From the NCBI GenBank assembly GCA_022695795.1, contig MU404055.1:62001-126000 (forward strand): a stretch of DNA of 64,000 nucleotides. The letters run 5' to 3'. The notes beneath the pieces were generated by a model, which was not told the origin of the DNA, did not search any database, and saw only the letters and a list, made by a program, of their open reading frames with translations. The stretch's first letter is position 1. Each line of letters starts with the position of its first letter. Below, piece after piece: positions 34,201 to 47,862 of this stretch. The DNA is from Biscogniauxia marginata. Its lineage: Eukaryota > Ascomycota > Sordariomycetes > Xylariales > Xylariaceae. A program made the position numbers and the translations under genes.

Positions 34201-37200
34201 CACTTTGAGATCATGGCTCCACCTCGGTAGTTGCTAATGCTCGTGTCTCTACTTGTCCATTTTGGCGCTTAGACATTACCAACCGTGATAGTTGAGCCAC
34301 TTGGAGCACACAAAACATCTCACGTCGTTTGTGGAAAAGCTATTCGCGCGCTTTTAAGACTCGAGCAGCTATAGCCGGACTACTCCCCCATGCCGGGTTG
34401 ACTGACTTGTTTCCCCCACATGATACCTAGTCTTGAGGGAGGTTGGAGCGTAATGATAGGTAACAAGTTTTCTGGGGGGGCGTCGGTGGAAAAAGAATGA
34501 TCTTGGTTCGGAGGTAAGCAGTGATAGTGCCGAAGAGTCTGATGGTCGTATCGTGAAGTCATGACCCCATGGTAGATATCGAAGCGATGCAACGACCCTT
34601 CGCCGCGGAACACTCCGTAAACAGGGCACCTGACTTGCCTTGTATAAAACGCTTAACTAATGTTAGGAGTGGAGTGTATACAGATCAACCCTTGAATTGG
34701 TGTTAGCGTCCCCATCTGAGAGCTGCGTCGACGTAGCTCGCCAAGCGAGTTTGAAACGCCCTTATTCAAAAAGTCATTGATACAAAATGTTTCCCGTTAA
34801 CCGAGTAGCGCTAGGCTGCTTGAAGGTTAGAAGAGTACTACCTGAAGATGTATCGCGACTTAATAAGAAACCCCTAGTGAAAATCCGCCTCACACTCATC
34901 TAATGTATGTACGTATCTCCGTACCTGTAACAGCCCACAGCGGGAATTACTAACATCATTCTGATCGGTTGATCTGTTGCCCTACCGTACCGAGGCTTGC
35001 GAGATCTCTGGAGGCCTAGGCCACGAGGCCGTGGATGGATATTATTCTATGTTTGACCGTAGGGCCTAGTGCCGGACACTATAGGTGCGCCAGCACGCGG
35101 CTGAATAGTATACAACGCATCACAGAGCATAGGGCATATATGTCATGATTTCCTTTTAAGGATGCATACCGCCAGGTTGCAGCAAAGCTTTGCGTTGTCC
35201 GCGGCACGAGGGCTGCTCCGAGGCCTTCAACTAGATCGCATGCCGAGTATTTGTTGGTATGTATTGATCTGCTCTGGTATGGATTTTGCCCCGCCACGCA
35301 CAGGAGCTAGAGTATAGTAGGTTAATGAGTTCCAGGTGGCTATGCAAAGCTGACTTATCCAGAGTTATAGAATATCAAGTGAGAGTAGTCCTTACAACTC
35401 CCTTCTTATTTCTGGATTCTTTTTTCTTTTTGAACCTCGTCCTTTCGCTCTCATGTACACGTCTAACTTACGTTTAGAACCTGTTTGTTTGCTTGTTATC
35501 GCCCGTGACTTCGAGGTATTACACGGTATTATCAAAGTTTATCTTAAGTTAGGGAACGGGTCCCCATCGTCGGAACCCAAAGTCTTCCTACCCGATCGTC
35601 GGGTTCCAGGAGACTGATAAGGTGGGACTGACTAAACCTTTCGTCAGCCTTATGAGAGGGAAGCGACCTTTCGGGGTCCAAACGATATGGCGGGTCTTCG
35701 GTGTTTAATAGACTAGCGATTCGTTCTCGGGGTCGGGTTGAAGAAGAAGAAAAAGAAGAAGAAGAGAAGGAAAATAACAAAAACACGTGTTTGTGTACAG
35801 CTAACCAACCGATTCATGCGTAATATGGAGCCAGAGGCACGTTGGGAATGGTAGATATCTTCTTGGACGACGATCAACACGGAGAACTGTCCTAATAGAG
35901 ACAATAAGTTGGTCGCCTCGTAATACCGCACCAGAGGATGAAAGCCCTACCAGGAAAAAGGATGGCTCGCGCTTGCGGCAGCCCTTCCTGATCTGGATTA
36001 GGTCCCCTGTTGTACGAACAATTACGTTTGAGTTGCATGCGTGGAGATCAATCGCAGATTTAAGGTGCTGACTCGGTGATTTCTGGGTTACATAGGTGGT
36101 TGAGCAATGACACGAGTCCATGTAGGTACATCTACCTATACCGCATTCTGCGGTGGTCACCATAGACGTTGCTGACAGACTGCCGTCACAATCTTCCCAT
36201 ACTCACGCCACTTGTCCCAATATTTCTGGAAGTGGATTATTTGGGTGATCTCGCTAGAGACAATGCTGTTTATACCTTCACGTTGTGAATTTCGGATTGC
36301 ACTACTTAGATCTCGACGTAAGGTCGGTTGGGACCTAGCGTTCTATAGACGGGCGACATGGTTTATAGACATACCTACAAGGAGCGGGGGGGGGGGAAGG
36401 TGCCATTAATTACCCCTGAATGGTGTACGTCTACAATGATATGTACGTACAAGGGAGGGACCTGTTAGGTAGCCCGGGAGTTCTCTACTAGGATCTTACA
36501 AACGAAAGCTTTCTAGAATAATAGTAGAACCCCTCTATCTCGATACAAGAGTTGGCACGGAAGTCTGGCCCGTCGTAGCTCGATGACATAATACGCGCTA
36601 CGTCCGGTAATAAGATAGGAGGGAATAGGTAACATTCCGCATGGCCCCTTTAGGACCGTCGTATTTCTGGGATGATCGCTGCTCAGTATTTCAGGTTTGC
36701 CTAAAGGATGACGATGGATAGTGGAATAAGCGGGATTCAAACTGCGATACTCCAGGCGGATCTCGCTCGCCGTTCAAGAGTTCCGCGTGATGGTACCGAC
36801 TTAGGCTATCAAACTAATGGTAAATAGCTGGGTAGCCTTTGCGGCACGCAACAATCGGTGTGCGTATGCAATATGTATTGTCCTTTCGTTCCCCCGCGAC
36901 GTGACGAGAAATAGGGGGTGGCGGTTAGATAGATAACCACTGCCACTGAAGACGCGATAATCTACACTTAGGGCATCGTGTAGGTAATGACATGAATGCA
37001 TCATGTGATCCTCGATTGGTGGAACAGGTGCATTCTGGCCCGGGAGTGGCTTGATACATTCGTTGCACAGTCGAATCGTTGGGATTAGCTTCGCTTCGTC
37101 TAGCATATAGCCAAGGGGCGCTGGAAATAAGTGTCCTGAGTTGTCTATCAATAATGAGTGCTTAGTCCCATGCGGCTGATGACCCCCATTACACTACAAG

Positions 37201-40200
37201 CGACCGAACTATCCGCCGTTGCGGGGCATATCTTACTTGATGGATGGACCTATTGTCTTAACCCACTTCCATACATCCTGAACAAGTCGTGGCAAAAGCG
37301 ATCAGTGCTGAAAGCTACCGGTCTTTTGACATACTCCAGGTAGTTACAAGTGCTTCACGGTTTTCAGCCGTGCGGCGTATGCGGCGCGGCAAAGAATTCC
37401 GGCTTAGCCTTTGACGTCAGAAGTAATGGCGGCTGAGCTGACCTCGTCTACTTATCCATTATACGGCCTAGTTAGTTAAGAAGTTGCTGACTAGAGACGA
37501 TTGATTCGCAGCCAGGCAGTCAGGGACTGACTAGTTAGCTTCTCAGTGCTAGGTGGTACATACTTGGGTAACCCGGACCGAAATGAGGGAGGAGATAAGA
37601 CACTGCTTGTCTTTTTCGGCAGCTAAATCGTCCTTACCATTCCACTGGTAACAATAGAGGGTATTTGATAGGCAGTGAAGCAGGGCACTTCCCTGTATGG
37701 AGCGGAAGACGTGGGATGAGAAACGTAATCGATTTTTCGTCTTCTATTAACTTTTACCCTATCACCGAGGAGATACTTGATCAAAAAGTTACTGTGGAGT
37801 TGGCTATCATGATTTTGAGTAGTGCTCTTTTGACCACAAAACCGCTCGCAGGCGTGGGATGTGGGCAAATTTGGTTACAAGCGGGAGAGGATTGGCCAAC
37901 TGCTTGCCGAATAAGACGCGATCCGACAATGCCGGTTCTTAAGCGCGGATATCAAGAAAAAAATTGAATAAAAAATAACACTTGTCCAGATTAACCGTGT
38001 TGCTATTCAATGGGTAAAGATTGCCCAGCAGCCTAAAGATGTCTCGGCGGGTGCGTGTTGCATATGCGAAGGGACAGGAAAAATAATTTCAGTGGTCTAT
38101 AGCAGCATAGCCACATGAAACCTGCAGATCGTTTCGTAAGGAGAGCACTTCGGATGATGCATATACAAACGGGTGTGGTAGGATGGAAAATAAATCCAAC
38201 TGTGCCAAGACATCCCTGAACGCCTCGCGAATAGCCTCGCTGCTCTTTAGGCTTCCAGTCCAGAAGCACGAACGTGTGTACTAATTTCGGAGGGAAATTG
38301 CTCGAAACAACAAACTTTAGTCTCGAGTCTAGGGGGCAGAACCACTTGGCAACGTAACATCAGCCTTGTACGGGTTCCACGCAGTTTGCTTCATATAAGG
38401 TAGGTAGCCAAAAAGAAAAAAAGAAAAAAAAAAGAAAAAAAGCAAGCTTTATATATCCATTGGCATAAGCCATAGAAACGATTCATGACCAGTAGAAAGA
38501 TAATTCGAGCCCTGGGCTCGTCGACATTGCTGTTACCTGCAGGTAACGTTTATTTAGGCGTCTCTGCTGCACACCCGATGCTGTGCTCGATGAGTCGTAC
38601 TCCACGGGGGCCAGCACGGCCAGGCCGCTAATATCAGGCTAGGCGTTAGTTCTTCCAGCTGAAAGGCAGTCTGCTGTACATACTTGCCGCATAACTCATG
38701 TTCGATAGTGCACTAGATCGTCTGTCCCTGTCCACGCCTAGAAGCTATTCAGGGGCCGGGTCTAGAATGAACAGCATTTTATGATGTACACAGATGGACT
38801 GACCCGGGACTCCGGTCGACGTTCGACAAGTCAGTGCTTTTGTTCCACCATAGAATCCTCCTTCGGCCGCTAGCCCCAACCACGCTGGTGGCCGACCGCC
38901 CAATACCGTCAAGAGGAAATCATGACATGCCGTACAGGCCAGCCGTTTAATTGATTTTGGGTATCGCCCGGGGCGAGCGCTGTTACACGTGTTGACCGTG
39001 TGCAAGGGAGACGAGGTGACCAGTTCTCCGGATTCTGCCTAGGCGGCATTCGTTGGTGAGCAGACAGATACATCGCACGCAAGTATTTAGCCCACAGTGC
39101 ATGTGTCAGTAATGAAAGCTGAGATATGTGTGTAAGGCTGAAATAATCAAGCATTGGCGAATGAAACCACCCGCATATTGATGCGAGACTGTAGTCGGCT
39201 TGCCTTATCCAGGAGGTAAAATATGCGGCCACGCGCGATCAAACAAAAAATTCGGCTCTGCATATATGTTGCACTTATACACATCACTCGAGGCCTGAAT
39301 GGCTCGGCCTCGGTGACTTCCATTGCTGCTTCCTGGGATCAACGGCTACATTCATCCACGAAGCCGCTGAGTGGGCTGACGCGGTGAGGTCGCATCGAGT
39401 CTAAGATCGGTTGGACGGAGCAAGTTGAAAGTTGTAAACCCAGTAGACTTACTAAGATTCAAATGTTTATCTATATCAAATCACAATGACTAATCTGATA
39501 AAATCGATTGACCGGCATCAGGATCACGTTGATCTGCCAAGGGGGGGGGATGGTGGGGGAGCATTCTGCCGTGTACCGATTACATACATCCATATTTACA
39601 CATAACGTAGTACTGCGCACCCTGAACCGGCATGTGAAAGGCAGGTAAAAATGACTCCAAAAAACTGATAGTATATAAGCCGTTTATAGTTCATCCAAGA
39701 CGACCTGGTTTACTATTTCCGGATACCAATATGATATTCAGTCTTGCTTGGGGACGAGAATCTGACCAGTGGCAAAAAGAAATGGGATAGAGAAGATATA
39801 CTGAAGGTCAGTTTGGGGGTCCTCAGACGTAACGGACTGATGATGACTGGCCATCGGACACCAATCATCCAACAAAGTTTTGCGTAGACGGGCGGTAGCT
39901 GCCGGGACGCTGCAGTACATACTGCAACACTACGTAGGTATAAGGGTGGTGGTCACGAAGTGCTCTCAGATCTTGCATTACCCGAACTAAACGGCGACAA
40001 GATCTTCGGGGGAGTTTCTTGGTCGCTTTAGCGCCCTGATTCACGCTATTCGGCCCTACGCAACCGTGCCTTGTGTGTTTGCGAATCATGTCTCAGAGGC
40101 CCAACCAGCGCCCGCACTGAGGCAAATCGAACGATGATGGCGGTGCGTTGCGCGCGACTCGCCCTTACGGCATTAATATGCAGGAAATCTCATCGCCAGC

Positions 40201-43022
40201 ACCGTCTCCCCAGCATCATAACTCAAAGGGGCGCGACCCCAGATAATGTAGCTCCTGTGGAGGCCTCTTGTGCCAACTGCGACATCGAGGAGACGGCGCA
40301 AGGCCCCTGGAGGGGTTGCTGGCAATGCGGGGGGAGGACGTCAGGACATGCAAGTGCAGACAGTCCATCCAGATTCCAGAAGCTTGTTCGGCAATCATGA
40401 CGCTATTGGGCAAGGCCATGTATCCCTCGGCGTACATATGTCGGAAATCGGTATTAGCGTATGGAGGAGAAGCCGGCCTATGATATACGGCCGCGGACGG
40501 GCGATGCTGGCCCAGAGGACAAGTTATGTATGTACTCTCGTGACTTGAGACACTCTGTCTACCTTACTCTGTTGCGTAGTATTATCTGTATTATACTCGT
40601 CACGCTGCAGGGCTGTCGTGTCTTCAGTCACGGTCGCATCGTGGGCTTCTTAATAAGCATGGTATCCAGTTGTGTCCGGGCCTGCCTTAATTGGATGGCG
40701 GCACGGAGATGAGCATCGATAGTCCAAGGGGTCCAAGGGGCCCAAGGCGGACGGACTTAGGCGGCCTACCTATGTGCCGGACGCCACTACAGCGTGCTCG
40801 ATCTTGTGCCCTACCACAGGATAACACGAGTTACAACACCTCGCACAAGCCCGCCTCGTAAGGTACGAATAGTTATTCTTTTCGGACTTCCCAATGCGAG
40901 ACACCAAGAATGGTAGGACTGCTATTCACCCTCGATGGCATGGTTGCCCGACGTCATGTAGATTAACCATCCAGCGGTGAGGTGCCGAGGCGTGAAATCC
41001 TGTCGAATTGTTGCTGCGGAGGCTTCCTGTTATGAAATTAGCAGCCTCCTGGCGCCGCCGTGGGGATGATGGGAACGATCAGCTTTGGTGAAGCATTCCG
41101 CTCATTCCGCCCTGTGCACCGCTCTAATAAGCCGCCAAGTCGGTGTCATGGCTAAAAAAACCTTGGTTCGCTTCAATAGACAATCGAGGCCGATGTGCCG
41201 TTGTGTCGGCATGGCGTACGCAACAGAGAAAGCCAGACTAGCTAGGACTGGGTCGGAAAGCCGCAAGGCCACAAGGTTAGGGCAGTAGGGCTGCTCCTCA
41301 GGCTGCTGCTCGGGCTACCATCTACCCAAGCACTGGATCGTGGCCTGTTCAAGCAATATCCCAGCGGAGAAACTGCATGCCCAGTGCCCTCTATGATGGT
41401 GATGATCCAGAGTCTAAACCTATTTAGGGAGAGGAGAGTTACCGAGTTCGCCGACTGTCCACTATTATTAACTAGCCAAGGAGGCATGCCCTCGAGTTTC
41501 AGGTATTGCGGAATGCCGAAGCAGAGAAGCGCAAGAGTTTCTTTGATGATTATCATCCTCGCTGTGAGGAGAGAAAGTCGTTTGTGCACTTGGACTCTTT
41601 CGTTAGTAGTTAGTGTTTGTAGTTAGTGGACTGTTATCAAGCTGGAGCTGGAGTTCAATTATGCAACGATTGAAGCAATCTCTGGTTAGATGGATATATG
41701 CAACTATGAAGGTCAATATCGGAGTACCGGAGCCGTGTACTTCGTACCAACTCCAAACATTCTGAGGTTTAGCCCTGTTTGTGAAGGCAATAGTCGGCGG
41801 GCCAATCACGGCGTGGGGAGACGTTAGCCTGTCTCACATTCCTCGCGCCGGCAGGAGGCCTTGTAGGGCAGTAGGGCTGAGGCCAAGTTTATGCAACAGC
41901 GTTCACATCCGACTAGCGCAGCTCCTCTCGCCACAACATATACCTTCACTATGGCTTCATCAACGTATAGATTATCGTCCTTGTCGTTATACACGGGCCG
42001 AGTGTGACGGAAGACAGACGGATTCCTACTGGGTTGTGTGGTTGACTAATCTACTACGCACTCACTACGTATCTCTGCCTCTTTGGGGTGTATGCTTACA
42101 GGGCTCCTGGATGCGCTCCTCTTACCATCTCACGTTGTATTCAAGAACGACAATCTAGACATCCCGGCTGGATCTTACTCTGCTGTACACACACGATAAT
42201 ACGTAAACCGTAGGAATTAGATAGTTGGAGGAGTTGTTCCGAATCATGGCTGGCCAGATGACTGCGATCTCGGGACCGAGTTGTAGGTATATCAGCTTCC
42301 TCAGCTAGCCATGTCGTGCTGGACAGGCCGCGCTTTTCGCTACCTGCTATTCAAGCCCAACAAGCCAGTTCAATCTACTTATTTTAAAAACACCTTATAT
42401 AATACTCCACTAAGTATCAACAGACAAAAGCCATGAGTCTGTCGATAAATACGTAGGTCGGAGATGATAGGGTTGGGGTTGCGCCGACATGATAATCTTA
42501 TACTACCCACGAGACAAGCTTGGGTCAGCACCTTGTTCATCCAGGCCGTTCACCCGCTCCCCATGGACAACACGTTCTCCTGCACAGCTCATCAGGGAAC
42601 CCGAGTCAGTGCGGACCCCCTTGTACACTATGTAGTGTAAATGTTTTGTCAGCTCTGCCAGGCCTCGGGTTCTGCCTCTCTAGCAAGATAACTACCTAAT
42701 TTGGGTATTAATCTATCTGGAGCTTCACAACTTACCTAGGTAGCTGTCTCCGAGGATTTTACCTATTGGATACCAAGCCGACCTATCACCGGGGGTTTAA
42801 GTTGTGATGAGGTACTCTACATTTAATACTTCCCGTGTTCTATTATGCCAAGTCGACAAGGAGCGTACATAGTGCTTAGGATGTTCGCATCATCACTTTA
42901 TCATGTGTAAAGCAGGGGCCAAAGTCAGAAGTATTTATGAAAACCCAATCGATCAATATTCATAAAAAAGTACAAGCCTCCATTACGCTCTGCGCCAACT
43001 AGCTATTAAGGCTGTCCGTCTA
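31288..43022. other. gene desert, part 2
   Basis: Nearly 12 kb with no recognised gene. Frames of 150-184 codons at 31639-32121 (minus), 32067-32621 (minus) and 32137-32595 (plus) overlap each other and show no motifs. Homopolymer or simple tracts: T-rich at about 32700-32740, G11 near 36386, A/G-rich at 38410-38440, G9 near 39541. A 16-bp perfect palindrome (GTTACCTGCAGGTAAC) is at 38532-38547. No reverse transcriptase, integrase or transposase signature was seen in any frame read. Confidence 0.45.
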
Positions 43023-43507
43023 TTAGAGAGAGAGATGGTGTCGCTTAGTTGGCAACAGCTTCAGCTCTGTAGTAGGTTCAGTCCAAAGTAAACGAGCAAT
43101 CGGCTCTTTTGGAGATATTGAAACGTCGAGCTTTTCTCCGCGCACCCCTAATCCAATCTTGCAAAACTTATTTTCATGCCGGCAGTTACTCACAAGTCGA
43201 CTTGGTCTATACACAATACTCGGCCTAATTACTTCGTATTCATGCCCTACTAAGGAGTATTTGTTCGGCTGAGGTTCATCGAGACTCAAGACAGACAATT
43301 TTTGATAACACTGAAGGATCAAATACAGTTCATAGTCTCCATTTATAAGTTTACCGCCTTGCCAAATCCCGTACAAAAACATGGTGTCATGATCATTTCC
43401 GTCGGGGATAGCAGAAATCCAAGCGACAATCCAGCCCCCCCTCCTCGGTGGAGTCGTCTGGCTGTTATTCTCGTGGTTTGGAGGGACAAGATAATTCCCG
43501 GGACATT
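43023..43507 (-). CDS. candidate hypothetical ORF (possibly a gene remnant)
   Basis: The minus strand is open for about 161 codons from just after TAA near 43510 to TAA at 43023. The first ATG in frame gives 119 residues (43382). Upstream of it the frame reads NYLVPPNHENNSQTTPP, then GGWIVAWISAIPDGNDHD, and beyond the ATG MFLYGIWQGGKLINGDYEL. The composition (many W, Y, G, D) is protein-like. No splice acceptor, signal peptide or known motif was found, so it may be an exon of a lost gene or a chance frame. Confidence 0.3.
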
Positions 43508-43915
43508 ATTGTAAACTCCTCATGTTTCTCAGCAGCATTCTCCCCATAATGTACGTATGTATGTAGTAAGCAAGTATTTCTATTACAGATGTGCCGGAGT
43601 CGAAACTTCAGCCCATTGGAGTCGTTTCGTGATTTGCGCTCGGTAGCTGTATGTAGTCAGTAAGCATATCATTACCGTATCGACCGCTAACTAATAGTAT
43701 AGAACAAGACACCAATCAAGTTAGATGCGCTTCATGCGCCATTGTGTGCACCACATAGTGCATAGGTATATAATATGCATGGAAGTCAGAAGCGACAGAT
43801 TCATAGTTGGAGAAGAGAGGCACGGCTTCAATGATCATCATTGTGGTTGGGGTGCGTGTGTATGTGTGTGTGCACTGATGAGGTTGTTCTAAGCTAAGCA
43901 TGGCATTTATCCTAA

Positions 43916-43953
<38 letters not shown>

Positions 43954-45777
43954 GTCTGTCTGTCACTTCTGACAATTAGCTGGCAGGCCCTTTTTTCCCT
44001 TTTTTTTTTTCTGCACCTCTCGATCATATTGCACGATGTTATAGTACATCAGGTGCAATTGTCGTTACATGCAGGAAAGCCGCCGTACATATTGTCAGGC
44101 TAAAGATGGACATTGACAATTGGGCGAGGATTGCATAATACCCGCTAGATAGGGCATTAGTGAATTGTTCCACTACATTATAGGGGAGGAGAGAAGGAGG
44201 AAAGGTATAGTATTACCTGCCTTACGTTAGGCAGTACGCATGGACATGCATACATATGTACCTATCATATGTACCTATTGAGTTCCCGGGGCAGAGGCAC
44301 TGGTACAAGTGGGTAAAGTACCCAAATTACGCCCCTCTGGGCTCCGAGGGATGGGCGGCCTAGCAGCCTGGGTGGGCGACCTGCAAAGCCAAAGCCACCA
44401 GACAGCCCTGCGAGGTCTGCCGACTGGAGGGTGTCGTCCAATACAACCTGCTGATGCGCGGCGCAACTGCACCCCCCACCCCACCTGCCCTACACCTTAT
44501 GTGCCCGGGGGATATACGCACACTATTACTGGTAGAGGAAACCTACCGTAATAAGGGAACACCCTCGCTACACCCCCACCCCCTACCAGCTGGGTGTCCG
44601 TACACGCCTCCTCACACCCCCCCGGTTCCCTCTCCCCCTTCCCTCCTCCACTCTTCTGCCCCATCGTAGCAGCATACGAAAGTTCTTGAACCCTTGCACG
44701 CAATCCACACGCGCGACGATGGCAAGTCCCTGTAGGGCGCTAGAGCAAATCTGATAATCCCTGGGTATTTCCTGGGCTGAACATCTCCACGCAGACGGTA
44801 GTGTCTCTCTACTCGACCTTGCTTCATACATACTAATATCCATTGTACCCTCCCCTCTTCCCTCTCAGCGGCCCTTTTCATGTCGTCCTGGTCGTTTTGC
44901 CGTGAGAGAAGGACATCCCCGACACTGGCATCTTGTCGTCGCCTCTGCTTACACGGCTACGATGGTCCGGTAGCTGCTCTGCATATCCTTTCTACCACTT
45001 GTTTTCTAATGTTTTTGCCTCACTGGGCTCGCATAACGCCGACACGACCTATTACCTGCTGCTCTTCAGCTGCACTAGTACGACATCCTCTCGACCAACA
45101 AGATATTGCCGCTTAAGCATTCTGTCTGAGACCAAGCCACCTTGTCTGGGTCTCTATTTCTGCATCCAAGCCTGCACGACATCTGCTTTGCCTCAATTCC
45201 CATCGCAATTGCTCCAAGTCTCGAAGTCGACTCCCCGAGTACTTTTTGATGCCCACGCCTTGCTTGCTTGCCCTCCACAACATCTTAGCTTCGTTCTGTG
45301 ACCGGAGGATTTGGGGCTTTTTTCTTTTCTTTTTCATAATGTTATGACCTTTTACGTTTGACTCTAGAATACTCCTGCACGTCTTTCTTCGACCGAGCTC
45401 TTTAGCAACACAAGCACCGCTAGTCGTCGAATAACATCGGCGCCCCCGATACGATCGTTGCCACCGGCATCGCTACGGCTTCTTACCACCCCGAGTCGGC
45501 CCTGTGCCATTGCTGGCTCACATCCACCACCTACGACGATAGGCGATACGAATACCGCCTTGGAGAACCCCACCGTCCTGACAGATGACCTATCCCTTCA
45601 GTAGCCGCCAGCCTACCCTTTGAATCAAGCAGCCGCTCTCCCTACCGTGCGCCCATTGCGCTACATTTCCTCTTCCCCTCGACCCAGGCTGTGGCAAGTC
45701 GGTCACTAGGCTGCTGCTCCAACGTGAGCTAACTTGCGTGGCCCGGCTGTTACTGTGGACGAGAGACACGGAAAAAA
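43508..45777. other. upstream region of the C2H2 gene
   Basis: Contains (TC)n(TGTC)n at 43919-43963 and a tandem CATATGTACCTAT pair near 44252-44278. From about 44300 GC rises, and 44850-45770 is pyrimidine-rich with few purine runs, like a long 5' leader. No start codon context or splice-supported exon was identified in it. Confidence 0.4.
43919..43963. repeat. microsatellite (TC)n then (TGTC)n
   Basis: Roughly fifteen TC units followed by four TGTC-type units, on the plus strand. Confidence 0.9.
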
Positions 45778-47862
45778 ATGGAGATTCCAAGATACGCTCC
45801 AAGGGAGCCCGGAGGCCCCCCGCCAGCTATATACATTGAAGGCACAAATCGCTATAACCAGTTCGGTGGCTCGACTAGGTCGCGTATGCCGTCGTCCAAG
45901 TTCTCTCCCACCCTAGCTTCTGTTCCGATGTCGATACCCAACAATCGCCACCTCGCTGAGGACGATGCTCCGCCCCCTCTACCGCCCCCTAAATATGTAC
46001 CTATCTCGGGCCTCGCGGGCCCCCCTTCGCACGACCGCATACCTTCAATTGACTCGAACGCAAGCTGGGACAGTCCTAGACGTGATGTTGAGAATGATGG
46101 GTCTCGCCTGTCCAGAATAGAGAATGATCAGGGATTCATGCGGCGTCAACACCGAGACGAGGGCTACCATAGTTTGAATTCAACCGTCTCGTCGCTCGGG
46201 TATGTTCACTGAGTCTAGCAATGCTGTGCTATAAGAGGGATTAGAAGGTGGCTAATATTGAGCTTTATTCATTCAGGTCCCAGGATTCTCTCCCAAAGAA
46301 GCTTTTCATGTCCCACGACCAGTACCAATTCAACAAACCGACTGGTAGCGATTATGACAACCATTTGCTCAAGAAGCTAGATTCCCGCCGGACTTTTGAT
46401 AACCGGTCACCACCGCGTCGGTCTGCCCTTAGCTCCTCGGCGAATGACGCTGCGTCACGCTTCAATGGTAGCGAGCATCGTCTCTATCCTCAGTTAACAC
46501 GTCTCTCTCTGCCAATCCGGAATAATAGCCAGTCTGTGATCGACTCTCCTGGGAGATTCACGGACACTCCTCTGAAGACTACGGCTTCTCCCCGAAGTGC
46601 GCCGTTTTACGCTGCTGCCGGTGTTGAGTATCGTTCCCCCATAGAACCCCCCGACTTGGATCGATCACCGTTGCTACGGACGAGGAGAAACAACAGTGAT
46701 GACGCTACTGTGTCCACGCATAGTAGCTACGATAACAACGCAGATGACACCGATTTCCCGATGGAGGAAACATCGGGGTTCAGGAGACTACATATAGATG
46801 ACTCTATGATGCGCCCAGAGTACTCGGCCGCCGGGCAGAAGAGACGTGCGTCGTCGCCCCCTGGCGACGATGTTCCCATGCAAAGTTTCCCTGGGTCATG
46901 CGATCTGCTTAGGCGCCGAGAAGGTGTGTCAAGAGCATCGCCGACACCGCGACTTAGTGTCATTCCTCAAGGATCCTCTATATCTTCCATCTCATCTGCA
47001 GGCCGGAGTGGATCTTTCGTTTCAAGTGCCTCCTTGACAACTAGTATCTCTAGCATAAATTCCTTTGGTGGAAGATCTCCCGGTGGTCTTTCGTCTGGAG
47101 GTATTTCCCCAGTCGACGTCATCACTAACTCACCCTACAATACGCCTATATCTCTTACTCATTCCCCGTGTACTTCTCTAGCTCGCATTCCGCACCAGCG
47201 CAACCTTAGCGCTGAAAACCGACAACTCGCTTCACCGCGCAAAGTGAGTGAGGTACCCAAGTCTAGCATTTCCAAGATCCAAGGCGGCTTCTTCATGTGC
47301 GAGTGCTGTCCAAAAAAGCCAAAAAAGTTCGAGACGGCTGAAGAGCTTAGGTAAGTAACTCGTAGCCGAACCAGATACATTGTGACAGATATCTAATAAA
47401 TTCCTTAGCGCCCACGAAGCTGAGAAGCAATATGAGTGTTCTTTCTGTGGCAACCGCTTCAAGAATAAGAACGAGGCCGAACGCCATCAGAACAGCCTAC
47501 ACGTCAGGCGACACAGTTGGTCTTGCTCGGCACTTCTTATCTCGGGCTACGATCGGGCATTTCATGATAGCACTAGTAGGCCTGGGGAGGCTGACATATG
47601 TGGTTATTGTGGTGAAGAATTCATGCGCAGTGGTGGAAACGGGCGTTCTCGACGCCCAACAGAACAGGACTGGGACGATCGATTACGACACCTCCAGGAG
47701 GTACACAAGTTTCGGGAATGCAACTCAAGCAAGAAATTCTACCGCGCCGATCATTTTCGGCAACACCTTAAGCATAGTCATGCAGGGACGAGTGGTAAAT
47801 GGACAAATATGCTGGAAAATGCATGCATGCTGGAGGAAGAGCCTCCGCAGGCGCCCCGGTGA
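45778..47862 (+). CDS. C2H2 zinc-finger protein
   Basis: join(45778..46199, 46277..47350, 47409..47862), 649 residues, introns of 77 and 58 nt. About 490 N-terminal residues are Ser/Pro/Asn-rich and disordered. The C-terminal 150 hold an atypical first finger (FMCECC...HEAEKQ), a classical C2H2 (YECSFCGNRFKNKNEAERHQNSLH, split here as two parts: CSFCGNRFKN and ERHQNSLH), a third (CGYCGEEF...RHLQEVH) and a fourth (RECNSSKKFYRADHF then RQHLKHSH). The block HAGTSGKWTNMLENACM near the end is one I recall as conserved in ascomycete orthologues. Probably a nuclear DNA-binding regulator; target unknown. Start: first ATG after a long CT-rich leader. Confidence 0.88.

Noticed and set aside
40071..40548. 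Cys-containing frames (ASCANC...GCWQCG)
   Set aside because: Spacing does not match a known zinc cluster and three overlapping frames are equally open.
26306..45777. Search for retrotransposon or DNA-transposon domains
   Set aside because: No reverse transcriptase YxDD, integrase or transposase motif was noticed in frames read; absence is not proven without a profile search.
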